64,000 nucleotides of DNA from Hofstenia miamia (lineage: Eukaryota; Xenacoelomorpha; Acoela; Hofsteniidae), in assembly GCA_900660155.1 (NCBI GenBank), contig CABFPE010000078.1:1119538-1183537 (forward strand). Reading direction: 5' to 3'. Below are positions 45,555 to 55,765 of this stretch, piece after piece. Below the pieces are notes generated by a model that was not told the origin of the DNA, searched no databases, and worked only from the letters and a program-made list of their open reading frames with translations. Numbering within the stretch: position 1 is the stretch's first letter; each line of letters opens with the position of its first letter. Position numbers and translations under genes: made by a program.

Positions 45555-46634
45555 TTATTCAACATGGCGTCCGCTAACTTCCAACACGGTATCGAGTCGT
45601 GCCTTGAATGCGAGAAGTGCTGCCTGTCGCTCTTCAGTCGAAATGGAGTCGATTTCCTCTCGCAAACGCTGCTCCAAATGGTGCACATCGCGAATATTTG
45701 TGGAATACACTCTGTGTTTTACCGTTCCCCACAGCCAGAAGTCTAGAGGCGTTAGATCCGGACTACGCGCTGGCCAAAGAATGTCACCTCTTCGAGAAAT
45801 CACATTGTTGGAAAACTCATTACAAAGAAGGTCGATAGTTTCGCGTGCGGTGTGCAGCGTAGCTCCATCTTGTTGGAAAAACAGAGAACCATTTAAAAAT
45901 TCTTCGTTATTTTGCAATTGAGGAAGAAGGAAATCTTTGATCATTGCTCGATAGGTTGATCCGTTTACTGTGGTTCCTGTACCATTCTCGTCTTTGAAGA
46001 TAAACGGGCCGAAAATCTGATTCCACGAGACACCGCACCACACAATGATTTTCGGCGAATTGAGTGGCATATCGGTAACAAATCCAGGATTTTCTTGAGC
46101 ATAAAACCGGTAGTTCCAGCCGTTCACGTGGCCGTTCACATGAAAGTTAGCTTCGTCAGAGAAAATAATGCACTTCAACATATCGGGATCTTGCTGAAGG
46201 TGTTGAAGGATCTCTGAGGCGAAGTCAACGTGGGACTCAAAGTCTTCATCGTTAAGGGAGTGACGATGGTGCAACTGATAAGGATGAAAACCGCGTTCGT
46301 GAAGAATCCGGTTGATGGTGGATACAGAAAGGTTTAGCTGCACTGATAGTCTACGCTGTGAGGTCTCTGGTTGCTGTTCGACGGCATCAACAACGCGCTC
46401 AATATTCTTTTTCGTGCGAGCCATTCGCACGGAGCCGCCGCGTGGCTTATGTGCGAGTCCAACAGTAATGGCCGTATTGTGGGCTTCCAAAATTGTCTCA
46501 CGTTTTGGCCGAGGATCACGAGGACGAAGTTTAAACAATTGAGCATACGAACGCTGAACAATCACAACTGAGCGATGCTGTTCAAAAAGCCGAGCAAGGT
46601 GAAATCGCTGGACTGGCGTGTAACGTTTACTCAT
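45555..46634 (-). CDS. IS630/Tc1/mariner-type transposase, 359 aa
   Basis: Cuts the element out at its TIRs and inserts it at TA. It begins at the ATG at 46634 (MSKRYTPVQRFHLARLFEQH) with an N-terminal helix-turn-helix, then RPRDPRPKRETIL, a GRP-like linker (KPRGGSVRMARTKKNI) and a second helix-turn-helix (TSQRRLSVQLNLSVSTINRI). The catalytic domain has CIIFSDEANFHVNG (first Asp, near residue 190), GSLFFQQDGATLH (second Asp, near 285) and WPARSPDLTPLDFWLWG (third Asp, near 322), with 36 residues between the last two by my count. The stop is embedded in GAATAAAA, so AATAAA overlaps the end of the gene. There is no internal stop or frame break. Length and domain order are normal for the superfamily; the exact subfamily is not fixed. 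Confidence 0.95.
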   Translation of the reverse strand: MSKRYTPVQRFHLARLFEQHRSVVIVQRSYAQLFKLRPRDPRPKRETILEAHNTAITVGLAHKPRGGSVRMARTKKNIERVVDAVEQQPETSQRRLSVQLNLSVSTINRILHERGFHPYQLHHRHSLNDEDFESHVDFASEILQHLQQDPDMLKCIIFSDEANFHVNGHVNGWNYRFYAQENPGFVTDMPLNSPKIIVWCGVSWNQIFGPFIFKDENGTGTTVNGSTYRAMIKDFLLPQLQNNEEFLNGSLFFQQDGATLHTARETIDLLCNEFSNNVISRRGDILWPARSPDLTPLDFWLWGTVKHRVYSTNIRDVHHLEQRLREEIDSISTEERQAALLAFKARLDTVLEVSGRHVE

Positions 46635-46965
46635 GATTCTGAAATGAAATAATGAAGTGAAAATCGTTATTTTTACAAATTCGTCTCATTATTGGTCCAA
46701 TTAGGAACCAATCATATTGACAAAACATTCATAACTGAACAATTTTGTTAAAGAGACATAATGCTACAGAACAAATAATCATAGGAAAGATATTTTCAAA
46801 TATAAATTATGTGTGACTTACCACATACATAATATCAATGTTATTTACAGCCTATATTGATGAAATTATTCAAAAGAAGTTTTCTAACATGAAATTTCCC
46901 AGTATTCTTTATTATTTGTATTGGCATTGACTTCTATAGAACTATAATTGAATTTACACGAACCC

Positions 46966-46999
46966 GCTGAAACTGACCAGGTTTCACTGAAACACCCTG
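46966..46999 (-). repeat. Right TIR of the mariner-like element
   Basis: Inverted it reads CAGGGTGTTTCAGTGAAACC then TGGTCAGTTTCA, followed outside by TA. Confidence 0.9.
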
Positions 47000-47558
47000 T
47001 ATAATCCCCTAACGATAGTCCACACATTCCGCAGTTGAAAGAGTAACGTATTTGGGTTCAGAGATAGACCAAACACATACTTGGCAGGGACTTTTATAAG
47101 AAAAAAGTTAGAAGGGCGGTTGTTAATACACAAAATCTAAAAGAGCTGTAAACATTCACAAGAAGTAAAGTTTTTATTTATGTATTGCTTTGAGTCATTT
47201 TTCTCACTTCGCTATTACTTTGAAACAGAGGAAGAGAATAAATAAATTTATAAACAGTTAATTAGTTCAATGTTCAACATCAGCAGTCAGTTGACAAGAA
47301 AAAATTATTGTTTTTAAATATTTTTGTACTTTTAATTGTGTAAAAACAGCTCGGCGGATTTATTACTTAAACACATGCACAAAAAGCTTGATATCGATTC
47401 AATTCTTAAATGATTACATTCATATTCTTTGCGGAAATAACAAGTATTAACATCATTAAGCGCAATAAAACTATTTGAGAACTCATTCACGTCCAGCATC
47501 CAGAAAATTTTTTTTATTCGTTTCATTGGAACTTATTGTATTTCTTTTTGATGCATTT

Positions 47559-47608
47559 GTATATATATATATATATATATAATATATATATATATATATA
47601 CATATATC
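47559..47608. repeat. (TA)n microsatellite with one interruption
   Basis: Two TA runs separated by a single extra A. Confidence 0.95.
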
Positions 47609-48251
47609 ATAAATTTAAATTTCCAATTTAGGACAATCAATGTACGATAATTTTAAAATGTTTGAACAATTTTATAATTAAAGTAATTTCGACAAATTAT
47701 GATTGCGGTAAAATTTGAAAGGAATCCCCAGCTGACCCGCTCTTCCTCAGTGTCAATGAAACGCATATTGAATTTTAATAAATTAATATTTTCTATACTA
47801 AATCTGGGATTTAAATGAACTTCAGTCCAAATAATTTATAGCATTGCTAACAGGTATTCCTATAATTATGAAACTTATACAAATATAAAATTTTAGAGTA
47901 ACTGTGTAATATAGTAAATATATATATATATATAGGAAAAAATAGAACATCATTCAAAACTCTATTCAGTACACAACATTGCTTTGTCATTTCCAATTCT
48001 CTTAATATCTTTGACTATCTCGATTCAGTAAACTCCTCGTATAAAAACAAGGGATCACATGTAGCATATAAGTGAAATTAAATTATAAGTACACGAAATC
48101 TAGATATTGATGAAGTTGTATTTGCATAAAAAATTATTTTCATGAGCTAAATACGTTTTTGCATTTGTGTGTTCATTTTGAAAGCTTTTTGCTTTAAATA
48201 CTATTCAAATTACTTTGCAAATATATTGGGACGCACAGCAATAATATAAAC

Positions 48252-48264
48252 ATATATATTTATA

Positions 48265-48308
<44 letters not shown>

Positions 48309-48309
48309 T
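48252..48309. repeat. (TA)n microsatellite with interruptions
   Basis: Longest TA-rich run of the window, broken by TTT and TACAT. Confidence 0.95.
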
Positions 48310-48479
48310 GATGAATTTAAAAATTATTTTATTTTAACTTATAAATAGTATATAAAGCGTTTGCTGAATTTTCTGGTTAGCATTTATTAATATATGTATA
48401 TGATGAATTTAAAAATTATTTTATTTTAACTTATAAATAGTATATAAAGCGTTTGCTGAATTTTCTGGTTAGCATTTAG
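48309..48479. repeat. Direct duplication, 79 bp, period 92
   Basis: The segment starting TGATGAATTTAAAAATTATT and ending GGTTAGCATTTA occurs at 48309-48387 and again at 48401-48479, apparently identical. It lies directly beside a long (TA)n run, suggesting slippage or repair-linked duplication. Confidence 0.95.
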
Positions 48480-50078
48480 GGAGTTCATAAGTAAAAATTT
48501 TATAAAACTAATATATATATTCCCCATTTTCATTATACTAAAAGTGCTCGCATTCGATTGAAATGCAATTACGCAACTAAAATATGTTGCCATCTTCCTA
48601 TGACGACCATTAGCGTATACAAAGAATTATCCAATCGAGCATTGAATTGCTCAGAAAATAAACAAGTAATTGAAAAAAGTTAATATCTTGCCAAGGTGAA
48701 AATTCTGCAAACCGCTGATTAACTTTCGAAATTTTGTTAATGTCAATAGAAGGCAATCGTGGGTATGGAAAAGAAATTTCTTTTAATCCAGTAAACAAAT
48801 TTTTCCACTATCTAATGAATCTTTTGAGATTGCCGCATTTCATTATCACGTGTGCATTTGTATTATTAGATTTCTTTTTTGTGAAATGTATTCAAACTAC
48901 GTTTTTAAACGATTCAAATCTAATAAACTTACGATGCATCAATTCATTAGAAATGACATGCAATGTATTTGGCTTTCCTAAAAGAATATTTTTTTTTAAA
49001 AATCGCATTTTTCGAAAATTGGGCCTTTTACAAAACACAAAGGGAGTTATTGTAGGTTTCCAAAATCATCAATTGTAGCTTTACCTCTCTCAATAACGAT
49101 TTTCACCATTTTTTTCTTCTAATTCTCCTTGAAATCAGTACAGTGCAGCGACAACGTTTTTTTCTGCGAAATCAACAATTTACTTGCGTAAGTGCTTATT
49201 CAAATTTCTCAAGTATCAGCGTTCAAGATTAGCGGTTTGCGGACGAAATTGACTAGGATATGCGGAAACTTTGAATTTTTGCATTTTGATGGATTTCTTA
49301 AAAAATTATCGATTCATAATTTCGATTTCGATTTTTTCACATTTTTTTGTAAGTTCTGATCTGAATTGCGCTTTTTTTTAGCAAATTGAAACAAACATTA
49401 ACTTGTTTATTAATCCTCAATATCAAGCAGAAGCATTCGATGTAATAGCGTATACGCTCCACAGTGGCCACCGATTTATGCCACCTTGTTTCAGTATGAC
49501 AAAAAATCGATCAAAATTATTTCGATTTTTCACTGATTGCGATTTTTTCGATTTTAATTTTTTAATCAATTCAAAATTTTAGTCACCTTTAATTACTCTA
49601 TCTTAGAACTGGCTGCAGTGTTGTAATTTCTAGTATTTTTTCATATTGCCGACATACGTTTTGCAAAGCGGTGAAAGAATGCCATTTTAAATTTGGTAGT
49701 TGCACATCCCATAGCTAACGACAAACTTGCATATGCTGCATACCATACTTTAATTCGGTCTAAACGTAGCAGCGATAGTTTTTTGTAGAATATTAACTCC
49801 ATAAAATTGTTGTAATGGAATTCATTGCAGTGAAAAGATATCTCATCACCACACGAACTCACATACACGTAGTTGCTTTATCTCAATTCTTGCATTCCGA
49901 GATTATCTTTCAGCAACTTCTCGGACTATGGCTATGGTTGATGAACTACTAAATTTCCGAAGAAAGTTTTAGTGCTTAAATTCAAACTAGAAATTTATTT
50001 AAGTATTTATGACATAAATTGCATGTATCTAAGTACAAATATACTATGTGCATTTTTACATTTATATAATTTTCATCT

Positions 50079-50102
50079 ATATATATATATATATATATAT
50101 AT
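50079..50102. repeat. (TA)n microsatellite
   Basis: Directly adjoins the hAT-like end that starts near 50103. Confidence 0.95.
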
Positions 50103-51059
50103 TAGGGATGTGCCGGAATCCGGTATCTGGTAAAATCGAAAATTACACAACCGGATCCGAATATCTGGTATCTGGTAAAATTTAACTTGTTTACCGAATT
50201 TTACCGGATAATATATTCTGAGATAAAACTTGCTTTAAAAATGGCATTTTCCTGGAAAAGTTATATTTTTTCCATGATATGAAAGTTGTCATTCAACAAA
50301 GTATGTTTTCCTGACATTTCAGGACGTAGTCAACCTAATATTTATTTGTTTTTATTGGTAAGAGGTCGATATTAATTGAGAAATGAAGTTGTTCTTCATT
50401 AATAATTAGGACAACTAAAAGTCATATAGTCATATTTTTTCTTTGTCTATTTTGCAGACTGCTTAAAATTAGATGGTTTTCAGTCCTGGGATGCAGTTAA
50501 ATAGGAAGTTATAAAGTCCTAAAAAGCTATATTTTTGTTTTTTTGAAAAATACGGTAATATTTGCGGCTGAAACTGGAATGTCATAAGAGTCATATTTTG
50601 GAATAGTTGCATTAAATTAAGAGAAAAACTTGAAAATTAATCCTGGATTGTGACTGCTTTAAAGCATTTGAACTAAAACATATATATATTCATTCAATTC
50701 ACTTGTCGACCCACTGGTCGACGCGTTTCTAGGACTGGTCATTAATGCTGGGAGCTGAATGATTTTAAAAGAATTATATACATTATTATTTCATGGATTC
50801 TGCAAGGCATACATGTTGCAGAACTTTGCCAATCGCTTTCAGGCGAAATATATAAGGGTTGACAATCTAATTGCTTCAACTAAGGCTTTGATTATTAAAA
50901 TCAACGTGTTTTAATGTTTGACAGAGTTGAAATTCCACTAGATGTTGTTATTAATCCCACCCTTGAGCTTGGAAATGCTACCTCAGAAATAATCGCTTAT
51001 ATCAAGTCACGATTAGAAAATACCTGCTTCCAGCTATAATGGAAGGGAAGGAGATGGAC

Positions 51060-51166
51060 ATTTAATCGGAACTGTATGCCAAGTTACGAAAATGTCAAGC
51101 AACATTGGTTGCAGTTGAGAGACGTTTTTCTATGTTGAGAAAACTCTTAGCCTATGACAGAAATCT
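51060..51166 (+). pseudogene. hAT transposase C-terminal remnant
   Basis: It reads SELYAKLRKCQATLVAVERR and then FSMLRKLLAYDRN. This matches the hAT dimerisation segment (x-A-x-x-V-x-V-E-R-x-F-S-x-x-x-x-L-L-x-x-x-R). A stop lies just upstream (before SELYAKL) and the protein is cut by the TA run and the gap. Confidence 0.6.
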
Positions 51167-51167
51167 T

Positions 51168-51193
51168 ATATATATATATATATATATATTTAT
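51168..51193. repeat. (TA)n microsatellite at gap edge
   Basis: TA-rich run immediately before the N block. Confidence 0.95.
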
Positions 51194-52193
51194 NNNNNNN
51201 NNNNNNNNNNNNNNNNNNNNNNNNNNNNNNNNNNNNNNNNNNNNNNNNNNNNNNNNNNNNNNNNNNNNNNNNNNNNNNNNNNNNNNNNNNNNNNNNNNNN
51301 NNNNNNNNNNNNNNNNNNNNNNNNNNNNNNNNNNNNNNNNNNNNNNNNNNNNNNNNNNNNNNNNNNNNNNNNNNNNNNNNNNNNNNNNNNNNNNNNNNNN
51401 NNNNNNNNNNNNNNNNNNNNNNNNNNNNNNNNNNNNNNNNNNNNNNNNNNNNNNNNNNNNNNNNNNNNNNNNNNNNNNNNNNNNNNNNNNNNNNNNNNNN
51501 NNNNNNNNNNNNNNNNNNNNNNNNNNNNNNNNNNNNNNNNNNNNNNNNNNNNNNNNNNNNNNNNNNNNNNNNNNNNNNNNNNNNNNNNNNNNNNNNNNNN
51601 NNNNNNNNNNNNNNNNNNNNNNNNNNNNNNNNNNNNNNNNNNNNNNNNNNNNNNNNNNNNNNNNNNNNNNNNNNNNNNNNNNNNNNNNNNNNNNNNNNNN
51701 NNNNNNNNNNNNNNNNNNNNNNNNNNNNNNNNNNNNNNNNNNNNNNNNNNNNNNNNNNNNNNNNNNNNNNNNNNNNNNNNNNNNNNNNNNNNNNNNNNNN
51801 NNNNNNNNNNNNNNNNNNNNNNNNNNNNNNNNNNNNNNNNNNNNNNNNNNNNNNNNNNNNNNNNNNNNNNNNNNNNNNNNNNNNNNNNNNNNNNNNNNNN
51901 NNNNNNNNNNNNNNNNNNNNNNNNNNNNNNNNNNNNNNNNNNNNNNNNNNNNNNNNNNNNNNNNNNNNNNNNNNNNNNNNNNNNNNNNNNNNNNNNNNNN
52001 NNNNNNNNNNNNNNNNNNNNNNNNNNNNNNNNNNNNNNNNNNNNNNNNNNNNNNNNNNNNNNNNNNNNNNNNNNNNNNNNNNNNNNNNNNNNNNNNNNNN
52101 NNNNNNNNNNNNNNNNNNNNNNNNNNNNNNNNNNNNNNNNNNNNNNNNNNNNNNNNNNNNNNNNNNNNNNNNNNNNNNNNNNNNNNNNNNNNN
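51194..52193. other. Assembly gap, exactly 1000 N
   Basis: A round-number run of N is a scaffold gap of unspecified true length. Open frames crossing it are artefacts. Confidence 0.99.
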
Positions 52194-52549
52194 AATGAAA
52201 TGAAGTATTATGTTCATATCATCAAACGATTTGAAAATTGGATCTTTGGCGCTAGCAATCGAATTATGAATATCGCAAAACATGATCTTCCATAGATTTT
52301 TCATTAGACTTAGACGTAATGGGATAGTTTGATGACCAGTCAATAGCTTGAGTATCATGCTCTTCAAAATAATTATTTTTGCCTAGCCTGAATGTGCAAT
52401 TGTGTTGCCTACTTAAAATTTTTCATTGTATAACTGGAACTAAATATCATTTCTATATAAACAATTCATTGAGAGCTAAAAAGGTTTCCAACATGAAATT
52501 GGTGAAAACTCCACCTCTACCGAATGCTCATTAGGCTGGGCGAGTGGCA
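52194..52549. other. Stretch after the gap, nothing recognised
   Basis: No gene or repeat recognised. Confidence 0.5.
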
Positions 52550-52557
52550 CTTTGTAG

Positions 52558-54074
52558 CAGTGGTGAAGTGCTAATTTTTTTAACAAGGAAGGCTTTACTT
52601 CTGTAATTGGTATTATTCGTTTTCTCATCTATCTTAAAAGTATACTGCAAATTTATTCACATATTTCTAGCGTTGTTAGTACTGCTATATTAAGCCTGTG
52701 CGGCCCAAGCCTGGCCAAGCTCATGAAGCATTAACATAACATAACGCATCAAATTTTATGGCAATTTTAGTTTACTAGACCAAAGTTGGTTATCGTAGAA
52801 ATATATTATAAAACGTACACACTGGAATTGAAAAACTTAAATAGAGTTTTGGAAGTGCAATGTAAAATTTCGAGATGTAAATTATGTAGCATAATTCATA
52901 TTATATAGCATTCACTAAATTTTGGGTTGATTTGGGTAAAATATTGCTTAATGCTACATATTTTAAGTGAAACTCGACATTTGAAATTATGTAATAACGC
53001 AATAAATCACGTTCAAATTTAGAGCACCTGCACAAAATTATTATTAAAATATTGTTTCTGTTTACAGTTAGCTCATACTATATGGGCAATTTTCCAATTT
53101 AATTCACTTTTTAGTAGAATGTGTCATATTACAATTGATGTGGAAATGTTTGAGCTCATATATGTATGTAAAATGAATAAGCATGTAATCACAACTGCAT
53201 CTGAACTTGTAAAGATTTTTTTGCAAATGAGATCATTGTGTATATCAAAACTTGATCAAGTGAAAACACTTATTCACTAATAAGTCATAAAGAAAGGGCA
53301 GGTGTCTTTGATTTTGATTATTTTAATTATTTTACTAATTTTTGAATAAATATTTATATGTTCTTGTTTTTCTTGCTTTTTGTTTGAAAAAAATTGGCTG
53401 GACAATTTGTTGTGAGTTATCAGCTGCGGCAGCTATTATTACTACATGCATGTGAAGTATACAAATTGTGATTTTTTCAATAAATATTTATTGACGTTGC
53501 AGTTAGCTTCTGGAAAATTTGAAACTCCTGTGCACCTTCTACTTCTTGGCAAAGCTTTAAAATAAGGCCAAAAATTGTAGTTTCATTGCAAATCTTTAGC
53601 AGCCCATGAATTTTTGTTCAGTTTTACTGACTTGAAAAAATCAATGTATCATAAATTACTAAATAATAAATAATTTCAGAATCTAAAGGCATTACAATAT
53701 AGGAATATGCTTTCTCCAGATTTACATAAGCAGAAATAGTTGATGTAGTTGTCGCTCACATTTGATTTCTAAGACTTTCTGACAACTGCACATTAAGCAT
53801 TGAGAAAATTTAAAACCTTATTAAGAAATAAGAATTTTTCAAAAATGAAAAATAGTTCATCCTCATTCTTCCTCTAGAATGCATGTCAAACTTTTTGAGT
53901 GGTAATGTTTGCTACAGGCATGGGTTAAAATAATAATGCTTATTGTCATTTAAGTAAATTTAATAATTGAATTTCTGCAGCTTTTGATCTTTATATAAAT
54001 GGGGACTGCGCCAAAAAAAAATTTAAAAAGGGGGCACAGCCCCACTGAGCCCCCTCCCCTCTACTACACCTCTG
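52558..54074. mobile_element. Non-autonomous hAT-like element, 1.5 kb, perfect 8-bp target duplication
   Basis: CTTTGTAG lies immediately outside both ends (52550-52557 and 54075-54082). The left terminus CAGTGGTGAAGTGC and the inverted right terminus CAGAGGTGTAGTAG form a short TIR, starting CAG as in most hAT elements. The right subterminal region is strongly G/C-tracted (GGGGGCACAGCCCCACTGAG then CCCCCTCCCC). No transposase frame is present in the 1517 bp, so it would need an outside transposase. Confidence 0.8.
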
Positions 54075-54179
54075 CTTTGTAGAGTAAATAAAGTCTCGTT
54101 TTGTGCTCGTTGTACAGCCAATGCTGTGCTCAAGTTTGGCTCGTTGACCAGCCTAATCAAAAATGAACATCAGTTTGGT

Positions 54180-54922
54180 TCTCAAATGAAAAAATAGAAA
54201 TTAGAACGACCAGACAGTACAAAGATAGGTCCAGAAACTTACGAAATTTTCTCAGCCTGCAGCTGGTGTTGGAGTAATTGTTTAGGCAGCATTCTCCACT
54301 GGTCACGAATCAATGCTATGACTTTTAAATAATGCCATCAGATCACAATCATACATTGAATGTGTGCAGCAATATTTTTGCCAGAAATTCAACATGGGTG
54401 CATTTTCCAGCTGAACTTCGTCCTTGCACATTCAAGTTTGACTAACAATTTCTTAAAAGGTATTACATTCGAGTACTTGACTTGCCATCAACGTCTTCAG
54501 ACCTCAGCTCCATGCAAAATTTATGGAGGACATAGGTTTGTAGCATTTAATAACAGGTCAAAAAACAGTTCAATCACAAATGTGAAACATTCCATTTTTT
54601 AAATGCTGGAAAACACCTTCTTATGGAAGCCCTTTCATTCGAAATGTCAATAAATGAGCATAACTTCTTCTTCAAGTTTCCTAAAAGTTGATGAAACATA
54701 TTTTTTCCATTTGTATCTATTCCTTGTCGCACCTCAAACTCGCTATTTTGGAGATATTACCCATTACTTCTTATGTCTTATGATGCAAATGGTTCAGAAA
54801 GCTGTTTTACTATGTCTCAATATCATAATTTTTACCTGTTCCAGCAATTAAATTTGTCTTAATAATTAGAATGGTGAGCATTTTGTAATTATTCCATTGT
54901 TCCCAGTTTGTGTCGCGCACTG
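54180..54922 (+). mobile_element. Broken, 5'-truncated Tc1 element
   Basis: The right TIR inverts to CAGTGCGCGACACAAACTGG, with TA outside (54923-54924). Upstream, transposase pieces are readable in changing frames: RSQSYIECVQQY (family N-S-x-x-Y-I-x-V-L), FLPEIQHGCIFQ, LAHSSLTNNFLKG (family D-x-A-P-x-H-x-S) and VLDLPSTSSDLSSMQNLWRT (family L-x-W-P-S-x-S-P-D-L-x-P-x-E-N-L-W). Two or more frame breaks are needed, and the second catalytic Asp and final Glu positions read as other residues (L-A-H and M-Q-N). No left TIR was found. Confidence 0.75.
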
Positions 54923-54929
54923 TATATTG

Positions 54930-55429
54930 GTGTAGTGCAGGAAGAGATTTCATAATGTTGCCGTTGAGAATTACTAGATCCGTACTATAGACTTCTTAAT
55001 AGGTACCCACAAGCACGAGAGTTAAGAAATTAAATGCACTATTATTTTTGCCTAAATATTAAGAAAATTAATAAGTGCTCTTTCTCATTTCAAAAATAAT
55101 AACTTAACACAATAAGTGCACTGATTTTCCAATTTTATTCCTACACTCACAAAGAAAATCTCTTGAATTTCAGAAAAAAAATATTTTGAAATTTTATGCA
55201 AGAGAATTTCATCTTAACCTTAAACAGCCTGGTAATTTTTAAAAAATTTTCATACTCCTATAAAAAAATTTGAAGCACTTATAGCACAAAAACTATTAAT
55301 GGTATGCTCAATCTGAAAGCACCACATGATAGAAAAGAGCCTCTTCTTTCTTTTCGCTCTTAGTCAGCGTGTTGGTCTGGTCTCATCGAGGCGTGCCGTT
55401 GCGGGAAGCCTCCGTCCGCCCGGCACACC
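54930..55429. other. AT-rich stretch with a short GC-rich block
   Basis: At 55361-55428 a GC-rich block (TAGTCAGCGTGTTGGTCTGG then CCGTCCGCCCGGCACACC) precedes the dispersed repeat copy and may be its head. It is not a convincing tRNA. Confidence 0.45.
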
Positions 55430-55765
55430 TTACTGGATTTGGAATATCTTTGCACATATTTAAGACACAGTCAAAGTTCTTTGTTGCCTCCAGGGGATCA
55501 AAACCTTCTAAATACATTAACACTAAGCATGGAGAGAATTTAAATCTTTTTCAAAAATTCGAAAATTTCCAAGACAACTTGTTAATCTATTCAAAAACCC
55601 CCGCCACAGCAATAAGCTTTAATAGAAATTTTTAACATTGCATTAATGTATGTTCCCCAATAGATCTACCGATGCCCCAAGATTTTCAAATTTGGAAATA
55701 GGCTTGGAGAAAATTGTTTGTAGATGTGGATAAACGGTTTGTCCTTTAAAGCGGACGCTAAGCTG
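55430..55765 (+). repeat. Dispersed repeat copy (partner of 22380-22725)
   Basis: It shares the ordered blocks listed for 22380-22725. Its last 75 bases (AGGCTTGGAGAAAATTGTTT onward through TTTAAAGCGGACGCTAAGCT) resemble part of the 151-bp tandem unit at 34951-35856. No TIR or coding capacity. Confidence 0.7.

Larger units (their letters stand above)
45283..46999 (-). mobile_element. Apparently intact Tc1/mariner-superfamily transposon
   Basis: The left end CAGGGTGCTTCAGTCAAACC and the inverted right end CAGGGTGTTTCAGTGAAACC match over 20 bp with two differences, and weaker pairing continues to about 33 bp. TA lies immediately outside both ends (45281-45282 and 47000-47001). The 1717-bp element has one uninterrupted transposase gene on the reverse strand. 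A 20-bp direct repeat (AAACAATGAAAACTATGGAA at 45461 and 45533) lies downstream of the transposase. The transposase region is clearly less AT-rich than its surroundings, pointing to recent arrival. Confidence 0.93.
47002..50078. other. AT-rich stretch with several (TA)n runs, no gene recognised
   Basis: Holds (TA)n runs at about 47559-47608, 47919-47934 and 48252-48309, and a short tandem duplication at 48309-48479. A 114-codon forward frame at 48734-49078 has no family resemblance and is AT-driven. Confidence 0.5.
50103..51193 (+). mobile_element. hAT element remnant, running into the assembly gap
   Basis: The left end TAGGGATGTGCCGGAATCCG is followed by repeated GGTATCTGGTAAAAT units and further CCGGAT and TTTACCG words, the usual hAT subterminal pattern. 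Near 51080-51165 a transposase C-terminus is readable. Between them the sequence is AT-rich with no recognised transposase core. The right end is lost in the gap. Confidence 0.6.

Noticed and set aside
45511-46571. Forward-strand open frames of 60-136 codons
   Set aside because: They are shadows of the reverse-strand transposase gene and have no family pattern of their own.
48734-49078. 114-codon forward frame with hydrophobic stretches
   Set aside because: Low-complexity AT-driven composition (F, L, I, N, K), no start context or family motif.
51105-52367. Open frames of 350-400 codons on both strands
   Set aside because: They consist almost wholly of undetermined residues from the 1000-N gap.
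55361-55428. tRNA-like head of a SINE
   Set aside because: TAGTCAGCGTGTTGG faintly resembles an A box, but no B box or cloverleaf could be drawn.
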